From: Undibacterium sp.
GTDB taxonomy: Bacteria > Pseudomonadota > Gammaproteobacteria > Burkholderiales > Burkholderiaceae_D
Length of the DNA: 7,067 nt
NCBI GenBank assembly: GCA_019752975.1
Contig: JAIELM010000401.1
Coordinates: 1 to 7,067, forward strand
Reading direction: 5' to 3'
Shown: positions 1-4,348 of the stretch, piece after piece
Layout of the letters: every line of letters begins with the position of its first letter
How positions within the stretch are numbered: the stretch's first letter is position 1
Program-made: the position numbers and the translations under genes
Notes under the pieces: model-generated
Seen by the model: only the letters and a program-made list of their open reading frames with translations
Told to the model about the DNA's origin: nothing
Database searches by the model: none

Positions 1-361
1 GATGCAGTTCAAATAAACGCAGACGGTCTTGATCGCGCATAATCTGATCGGCGCAGTAAGGAGAACCTGGGTAGTAGCGCAATTTACCACTGTGGTTGAG
101 CGCCTTAACTAATTCCATAAATTCTTGCAATGCGGGTGGAATATCATCCCTACCCCATAAAGGCGCGATACCCGTTTCGTACTCGGAATTTTTGGTCGCA
201 TAGCCCATATCCAAAGAATACAAACCCGCACCAGCGTGCGTGTCGACATAGGTATAGGCGGTATCTTTTTGCGCCATATAGTCGATCAATTGGAGCAATA
301 CAAAATGTTTCAGTACGTCAGCATGATTGCCAGCGTGAAAGCCGTGGCGATAGCTCAGCAT
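1..361 (-). CDS. rlmJ: 23S rRNA (adenine(2030)-N6)-methyltransferase RlmJ, N-terminal part (cut by window edge)
   Basis: This is the first 120 codons of a gene that runs off the left edge, read on the minus strand from an ATG at 361-359. The protein begins MLSYRHGFHAGNHADVLKH, the hallmark N-terminus of the RlmJ (YhiR) family. YVDTHAGAGLY at residues 38-48 is the SAM-binding motif I of the Rossmann methyltransferase fold, and a PGSPYCAD stretch follows at 98-105. RlmJ methylates N6 of an adenine in domain V of 23S rRNA (A2030 in E. coli), a housekeeping modification carried out in the cytoplasm. The family is about 280 residues long, so the catalytic C-terminal half lies outside the window. 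The start is supported by the conserved N-terminus and by an AGGA Shine-Dalgarno at 372-369, seven bases upstream. No frameshift is visible. It is divided from pilZ by a 241-base spacer and probably has its own promoter. Confidence 0.95.
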   Translation of the reverse strand, partial: MLSYRHGFHAGNHADVLKHFVLLQLIDYMAQKDTAYTYVDTHAGAGLYSLDMGYATKNSEYETGIAPLWGRDDIPPALQEFMELVKALNHSGKLRYYPGSPYCADQIMRDQDRLRLFELH

Positions 362-368
362 GGGGTTT

Positions 369-372
369 TCCT
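369..372 (-). promoter_or_regulatory. Shine-Dalgarno of rlmJ
   Basis: On the minus strand AGGA lies seven bases before the rlmJ ATG (AGGAAAACCCCATG). It supports the chosen start, which also matches the conserved family N-terminus. Confidence 0.7.
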
Positions 373-472
373 AAATGGATGGTGCTTGTCTTCACAAGTA
401 ATGAAAACAAAATGGGAGAATGGATGAAGCGCGATTTTACTCTCTTTGTGTCAATCTCAGCAAAAATTGCAC

Positions 473-577
473 TAGGACTTACACAAAACAGACGCTGGCC
501 TTGCTGCTATCGCCTTGTCGTACTAAGGTTCTGCGTTCGGCTCTGCATCTAGCCAGCGCAATTCTACATAAGTCCTA
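473..577. repeat. MITE-like palindromic repeat in the pilZ-rlmJ spacer
   Basis: The ends are a perfect 9-bp inverted repeat: TAGGACTTA at 473-481 and TAAGTCCTA at 569-577. About ten bases further in on each side there is a second matching pair, CGCTGGC at 493-499 and GCCAGCG at 552-558. The whole roughly 105-bp segment can therefore fold into one long, imperfect hairpin. TGCA occurs just outside both ends (468-471 and 578-581) and may be a target duplication or part of the repeat. No transposase is encoded, so it would be a non-autonomous element if mobile. Read on the minus strand after the pilZ stop, the inner stem is followed by TCTGTTTTGTG, so the element could also end pilZ transcription. 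The structure is seen; mobility is inferred. Confidence 0.6.
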
Positions 578-602
578 TGCAGCTTGTAGCGTACAAAATA
601 GA

Positions 603-992
603 TCACAAAGTATGGGTTGCTCGTGAAGAACGTATGGTCGCCCCTAACACTTCCTCAACCCGCGTTTTCACTCTAAGTCCGCTCTCATCGCCAGGAAAAT
701 GAACCCCGATACCCTGAGATTTATTATTACCAGCCCCAGGTGGCGTGACCCAAGCTACTTTACCTGCGATTGGGTATTTACTCGGATCATCCAACAAGGT
801 CAAAATCACATAAATCTCTTCACCAATGCGATAAGACTTATTGGTCGGTACAAAGATGCCGCCGTTCTTTAAAAACGGCATATAAGCAGAAAACAATGCA
901 GAACGCTCTTTGATCGCCAAGGACAAGACTGAAGGACGCGATGGCGCGGGCATATTGAGCGGAATACTAGGGTCTTGTGGCAGATCAGCCAT
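603..992 (-). CDS. pilZ: Type IV pilus assembly protein PilZ
   Basis: A 129-residue single-domain protein of the type IV pilus PilZ subfamily. The core at residues 29-99 carries the typical stretches ALFSAYMPFLKNGGIFVPT, a Y-x-I-G-E-E-I-Y turn, LTLLDDP, IAGKVAWVTPPG and QGIGVHF. The C-terminus ends SSRATHTL, which is characteristic of pilus PilZ proteins. In this subfamily the c-di-GMP-binding RxxxR and (D/N)xSxxG motifs are usually missing, and I see neither here, so it is probably not a nucleotide receptor itself. In Pseudomonas and Xanthomonas the orthologue is needed for pilus biogenesis and contacts the PilB ATPase and FimX on the cytoplasmic side. The gene starts 19 bases after the holB stop, consistent with co-transcription; only a weak GTGAG ribosome-binding site precedes it. 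The pilY1 gene further upstream fits a pilus-producing cell. Confidence 0.93.
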   Translation of the reverse strand: MADLPQDPSIPLNMPAPSRPSVLSLAIKERSALFSAYMPFLKNGGIFVPTNKSYRIGEEIYVILTLLDDPSKYPIAGKVAWVTPPGAGNNKSQGIGVHFPGDESGLRVKTRVEEVLGATIRSSRATHTL

Positions 993-1011
993 AGGTCATT
1001 CTCACTATAAA

Positions 1012-2100
1012 TTAATTGGGCGCTGGGACGTTTTTGGATGACGCTAGATGAACAAAACTAGATGAATATTCTAACAGCATATCTTCTAAAAACAATTTAG
1101 CTGAAAGCGGATGGCTAGCAATTGCTTGCCTATCCTGCACACTTTGAATGATTTTCATCAATTGATCGGTACTGCTCTGTGCTGCTAAACGCTGTAACTC
1201 GGCCTGATATTTAGGATAATAACGAATACCAAGATTGAATTTACAAGAAAAAATATCATACAACCAGCGTTGCAGGCAAGAGATGGTACGCGGCAACTCC
1301 AGTTTTTGCATTTTATCGGCTAACTTTAAACAAGTCTCCACATCAGGATGCGTCAAACCTCGGACAAAATCCTCCATTTCTTTGGCATCTTCTGATTGCG
1401 CCATCGACAAGGCCAATAAGGGAGCACCGCCCTGCTGCGCCAACCACATCGCTGGTTCTTTAATTGCTTGGGTACTCAACCAAGCCAAGGCCTGCTCTCG
1501 TGTAGGCATAGGCATAGGCAGCTTATGGCAGCGCGATAAAATCGTCGGCAGTAGGCGATCAATCCTATGAGAGACTAAAATAAATACGGTATTGGGGTTT
1601 GGCTCTTCCAATGATTTTAATAGCGCGTTAGCGGCGTGCACATTGAGCGCCTCGACTGGATACAGCAACACCACTCTTTGTCCTTGCCTATGGGTGGATA
1701 TATTCATGAAATTAGTCAGCGCACGCACTTGATCAATCAGAATTTCTTTCGACGGGGTTTTACTCGCCTTGGCAGTTTTCACTTCCACCTCGGCTCCACT
1801 CGCTTCCACCTCATCCTCCTCCAATAGGCCAGGACGCACACGTCGATAGTCAGGATGACTGTATTGATCAAACCAATTGCAAGAGATACAGTGACCACAA
1901 GCTTGGGACGGGGAATCTGACGAAGCCAAAGTCGGCGTTTCACATAACAGACTCTTGGCTAAATACTCGGCAAACTGGGCCTTACCTATTCCCTCATTAC
2001 CATATAATAAAATGGCATGCGGCATACGCTGGCGCATCGCAATGATCTGCGTCCAAGTCTCTTGCTGCCACTCAAATAAAGAAGAATTCATAGGATTCAT
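1012..2100 (-). CDS. holB: DNA polymerase III delta prime subunit (clamp loader)
   Basis: The clamp-loader delta prime subunit, 362 residues from the ATG at 2100. The AAA+ module has GNEGIGKAQ at residues 34-42, a P-loop in which the Ser/Thr after GK is replaced by Ala. This fits the known lack of ATPase activity in delta prime. Four cysteines (C53, C68, C71, C74) form the usual zinc module. [10 protein letters not shown] (158-167) is the strongly conserved helix of the family, and SRC at 189-191 is the sensor motif whose Arg acts in trans on the neighbouring ATPase. Between the zinc module and the ILIDQVR segment there is an acidic, Ala/Lys-rich insert (about residues 93-118) that is probably a disordered loop. 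I chose 2100 because its ATG overlaps the tmk stop as ATGA, suggesting translational coupling. An in-frame GTG at 2115 and an ATG at 2091 are alternatives; none has a clear Shine-Dalgarno. Confidence 0.94.
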   Translation of the reverse strand: MNPMNSSLFEWQQETWTQIIAMRQRMPHAILLYGNEGIGKAQFAEYLAKSLLCETPTLASSDSPSQACGHCISCNWFDQYSHPDYRRVRPGLLEEDEVEASGAEVEVKTAKASKTPSKEILIDQVRALTNFMNISTHRQGQRVVLLYPVEALNVHAANALLKSLEEPNPNTVFILVSHRIDRLLPTILSRCHKLPMPMPTREQALAWLSTQAIKEPAMWLAQQGGAPLLALSMAQSEDAKEMEDFVRGLTHPDVETCLKLADKMQKLELPRTISCLQRWLYDIFSCKFNLGIRYYPKYQAELQRLAAQSSTDQLMKIIQSVQDRQAIASHPLSAKLFLEDMLLEYSSSFVHLASSKNVPAPN

Positions 2101-2735
2101 TCTGAGGTTTGACACAACTGGTCGATCAAAACGACTAACTGTGCCTGAATCTCCGCAATACTAAGCGTCGAGTCAAGAATGCGAAAACGCTGCGAAAACT
2201 CATCAGCACGGCGCAAATATTCATTGCGCGTATCTTGAAAAAAATCCGCATTCTCTTGCTCGAATTTATCCAAAGTACGAGTCGCATCAAGGCGTGCTCG
2301 GGCAACCGCAATCGGTACATCGAACAGCAAAGTTAAATCAGGCTGTAAATCCGGATGCACCCACTGCTCCAGTACATTGAGCTTATCAATGGCTAATTTA
2401 CGACCACCACCTTGATACGCAAAACTCGCGTCACTAAATCGATCGGTGATCACCCAAACCCCTTGTTCTAAAGCGGGCTGTATGAGTTGCGCAATATGTT
2501 CGCGACGGGCAGCAAACATCAACAAAGCCTCGGTCTCTACATGCATTTTTTCTTGCAAAAGCAAGCTGCGCAAAGTCTCGCCCAGTGGCGTACCGCCTGG
2601 CTCTCTAGTGATAATCACTTTCTTGCCACGCTTTTCCAACTGTTGTTGAACAAAGGCGATATGCGTGGATTTTCCAGCACCATCTATACCTTCAAAACTG
2701 ACTAATTTACCGGTTAACTTCGCTGCTATCGTCAT
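2097..2735 (-). CDS. tmk: Thymidylate kinase (dTMP kinase)
   Basis: Phosphorylates dTMP to dTDP with ATP, the step joining the de novo and salvage routes to dTTP; cytoplasmic. The 212-residue length is typical. Visible motifs are the P-loop GIDGAGKST at residues 16-24, TREPGG at 43-48, the DRF motif at 98-100 followed by [12 protein letters not shown] (101-112), and a LID segment [16 protein letters not shown] (146-161). The LID contains basic residues (R148, R153, K157) while the P-loop has Ala at position 20, the arrangement of the E. coli-type (type II) enzymes. The ATG at 2735 is preceded by an AGG seven bases away (TAGGTTTTGGTATG). The stop codon overlaps the holB start by four bases. 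The 232 bases between mltG and tmk leave room for a separate promoter, but I find no convincing one. Confidence 0.97.
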   Translation of the reverse strand: MTIAAKLTGKLVSFEGIDGAGKSTHIAFVQQQLEKRGKKVIITREPGGTPLGETLRSLLLQEKMHVETEALLMFAARREHIAQLIQPALEQGVWVITDRFSDASFAYQGGGRKLAIDKLNVLEQWVHPDLQPDLTLLFDVPIAVARARLDATRTLDKFEQENADFFQDTRNEYLRRADEFSQRFRILDSTLSIAEIQAQLVVLIDQLCQTSE

Positions 2736-2815
2736 ACCAAAACCTATCTCTGATTGTATTTATTCAGCCTACACACCAGCACTACAGAAAGAAATAATGC
2801 TCGCATTGTTCAACC

Positions 2816-2953
2816 CTAGAGGACCGCATTGAAAATGAGGGCACTCAAATTCTTGCTATGCGATTCCTGAGGTTTTAATCGGAAATCCAGTGGCGTTCGT
2901 TGGTAAACAAAAGTCTCCGCATTTCCAATAGAAACACTAGTAATATCGCTCAT
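2816..2953 (-). CDS. Possible small ORF of 45 residues between mltG and tmk
   Basis: An ATG 14 bases after the mltG stop opens a 45-codon frame that ends in TAG, 80 bases before tmk. The product begins MSDITSVSIGNAETFVYQRT and ends with SALIFNAVL. I do not recognise it. It has no signal peptide, membrane segment or obvious motif. Its position, strand and mixed codon use are compatible with a small operon member, and it explains most of an otherwise unusually wide gap. Against it, no Shine-Dalgarno precedes the ATG, and a frame of this length can arise by chance. It could also be the remnant of a decayed longer gene. The frame is seen; that it is expressed is only a possibility. Confidence 0.3.
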   Translation of the reverse strand: MSDITSVSIGNAETFVYQRTPLDFRLKPQESHSKNLSALIFNAVL

Positions 2954-2967
2954 CGAGAGCTGAATAA

Positions 2968-3999
2968 TTATCTTTGAAACTTATTCACTGCACGATTATG
3001 CTCATCTAAGGTTGCCGAAAATTGGCTAGTGCCATTCCCACGCGCCACAAAATAATAGGCGTTACTGAGTGCCGGATTGAGCGCAGCATTCAGCGACGCC
3101 ATTCCGGCAAGCGCAATCGGTGTTGGCGGCAGTCCAACTCGTGTATAGGTATTGTACGGGGTATCGCGCAACAAATCGGCTTTTCGTATATTCCCTTGAA
3201 AATGTTCGCCCATACCGTAAATGACGGTCGGATCTGTTTGCAATAGCATTCCCACCTTGAGGCGATTGACGAACACGGCAGCTATCAAAGCGCGCTCAGA
3301 TGCTTGGCCGGTTTCTTTCTCAACAATCGAGGCCATGATCAAGGCTTGATATGCTTCTTTGTAAGGCAAATTCTCCGCTCGTTTAGCCCAAACTTGTGCC
3401 AAGTGAGTCAACAGCGCCTGATGCGCTTGTTGATACAACTGAACGTCGCTGCTATTTTTGGCAAACAGATAGGTGTCAGGAAAAAATAAGCCTTCGGGAT
3501 GCACATATTTACTCCCTATTTTTTCTAGTAGGGCTTGATCAGAAATCCCTGCAGTGTCGTGTTTCAGATTAGGATTTGCGTCAATTGCATGGCGCATTTG
3601 TCGAAAATTCCAACCCTCGATAATACTAATACTCGCAACACTAAATTTACCCTCAACCATTTTTTTAAGTAAATCGCGCGGGGTTTCATTGACCTGCAAT
3701 TCAAAAGACCCAGCCTTCAAGCTTCCCGCTTTGCCACTGACTCTAGCCAAAACTTCGAATAAGAATGGCTGTATAGGTAGGCCGGCCTGTGCCATTTGAT
3801 TCGATGCACTACGTATGCTGCTCCCTGGTTTAATAGTGAACTCTAGGCTAGCTCCATCCTGTACGAGTGGTGTTTTTGCCCATTGAAACATCCAAGCAGC
3901 ACTCGCCAAGATGGCGACAATAAAGAACAAGAAGAGAGTAACTATTTTTTTCAAACCGATCCCGTTCGCAAAGTATGAAGTTAAACCCAGGTTTTCCAT
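2968..3999 (-). CDS. mltG: Endolytic murein transglycosylase MltG (YceG-like)
   Basis: An inner-membrane lytic transglycosylase that cuts nascent peptidoglycan strands in the periplasm and is thought to set glycan chain termination. Of 343 residues, about 19-38 form one membrane anchor preceded by KK (17-18). A LysM-like region follows (about 50-125), then the YceG catalytic domain (about 130-335). The family signature IMASIVEKETG (221-231) holds the catalytic Glu (E227 by similarity), and LQTDPTVIYG (253-262) and GLPPTPIALAG (289-299) are also hallmarks. The start is uncertain. The ATG at 3999 lacks a Shine-Dalgarno and lies inside one arm of an inverted-repeat element. A TTG at 3954 would give MKKIVTLFLFF, closer to family N-termini, with GGGAT a few bases upstream. 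The gene belongs to the conserved mltG-tmk-holB group. Confidence 0.94.
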   Translation of the reverse strand: MENLGLTSYFANGIGLKKIVTLFLFFIVAILASAAWMFQWAKTPLVQDGASLEFTIKPGSSIRSASNQMAQAGLPIQPFLFEVLARVSGKAGSLKAGSFELQVNETPRDLLKKMVEGKFSVASISIIEGWNFRQMRHAIDANPNLKHDTAGISDQALLEKIGSKYVHPEGLFFPDTYLFAKNSSDVQLYQQAHQALLTHLAQVWAKRAENLPYKEAYQALIMASIVEKETGQASERALIAAVFVNRLKVGMLLQTDPTVIYGMGEHFQGNIRKADLLRDTPYNTYTRVGLPPTPIALAGMASLNAALNPALSNAYYFVARGNGTSQFSATLDEHNRAVNKFQR

Positions 4000-4163
4000 T
4001 AGGCGCGTGTTCGACGCTATTTGAGCGCTGAAGGCGAATTTTTAGCTATTTTCCGCGTTCTTCGTTTCCAATAGCTCGCTATTGGCGTCTCATTCACGCA
4101 AAAAATACCTCAAAAAGTGCATCCACCAGCATCTCAAATCCTAATGGAAAATCTAGGTTAAAC
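3980..4163. repeat. 184-bp inverted-repeat (MITE-like) element overlapping the mltG start
   Basis: The ends are 24-base inverted repeats that match at 21 positions: 3980-4003 and 4140-4163. The left arm covers the annotated mltG start codon and its first codons. The right arm, read on the plus strand, contains a mirrored ATG GAA AAT CTA GGT TAA, that is M-E-N-L-G-stop. Between them, CCAATAGCTCGCTATTGG (4068-4085) is a perfect 18-base palindrome. No reading frame of note is present inside, so a non-autonomous mobile repeat or a small invertible segment is possible. I found no clear target-site duplication. The repeat geometry is seen directly; its mobile origin is inferred. Confidence 0.55.
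4068..4085. repeat. Perfect 18-bp palindrome inside the element
   Basis: CCAATAGCTCGCTATTGG is a stem of at least seven base pairs (CCAATAG/CTATTGG) around CTCG. It lies near the middle of the 184-bp element and about 70 bases upstream of the mltG ATG. It could be an RNA hairpin in the mltG leader or a dyad protein-binding site. There is no T-run after it on the minus strand, so it is not a classical terminator. Confidence 0.6.
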
Positions 4164-4194
4164 CGAGATTTTACCTCAAAGTTGTTGAAAATAA

Positions 4195-4226
4195 AAAAGC
4201 TGAAAGTGTCGGCACTTTCAGCTTTT
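4195..4226 (-). terminator. Rho-independent terminator after pilY1
   Basis: A perfect 14-bp stem, AAAAGCTGAAAGTG paired with CACTTTCAGCTTTT, around a four-base loop. On the minus strand it is followed by GCTTTTTTATTTTC, a good U-tract. It lies 122 bases after the pilY1 stop and separates pilY1 from mltG. The plus-strand side also ends in CTTTTCTTATT, so it may work in both directions. Confidence 0.88.
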
Positions 4227-4283
4227 CTTATTCGCTTAACGGTAACGTATTGTTAGTGCATTATTCGCTCATCGTTAGATCAC

Positions 4284-4330
4284 TTTTAGCTCTTTTTTAG
4301 CTCATTTTTTTAGCTCATTTTTTTAGCCCA
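4284..4330. repeat. Short tandem repeat, about four T6-7/AGCTCA units
   Basis: Units of the form TTTTTTAGCTCAT repeat with TAG spaced at 11, 13 and 13 bases; the last unit varies (AGCCCA). It begins 18 bases after the pilY1 stop in the direction of transcription, in the 3' untranslated stretch before the terminator. Its long T/A runs suggest slippage during replication. No function is apparent. Confidence 0.7.
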
Positions 4331-4348
4331 TTGAGCATTTCATGAACA

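Noticed and set aside
449..454. Perfect TTGACA -35 box on the minus strand upstream of rlmJ
   Set aside because: No acceptable -10 hexamer lies 16-18 bases downstream (CGCTTC/GCGCTT there), so I did not list it as a promoter, though rlmJ should have one nearby.
130..552. 140-codon plus-strand frame across the rlmJ start and spacer
   Set aside because: It is antisense to the clear rlmJ N-terminus and runs through the palindromic repeat; the product is rich in Arg, His and Tyr and has no recognisable family.
420..626. 68-codon plus-strand frame in the pilZ-rlmJ spacer
   Set aside because: Most of it is the palindromic repeat, and it overlaps the pilZ end; no start signal and no similarity that I recognise.
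1235..1570. 111-codon plus-strand frame inside holB
   Set aside because: Antisense shadow of a well-conserved gene; no motif or ribosome-binding site.
2736..2815. AT-rich stretch with TACAAT just upstream of tmk as a promoter
   Set aside because: TACAAT resembles a -10 box, but there is no reasonable -35 at the right spacing and it is too close to the ATG to be convincing.
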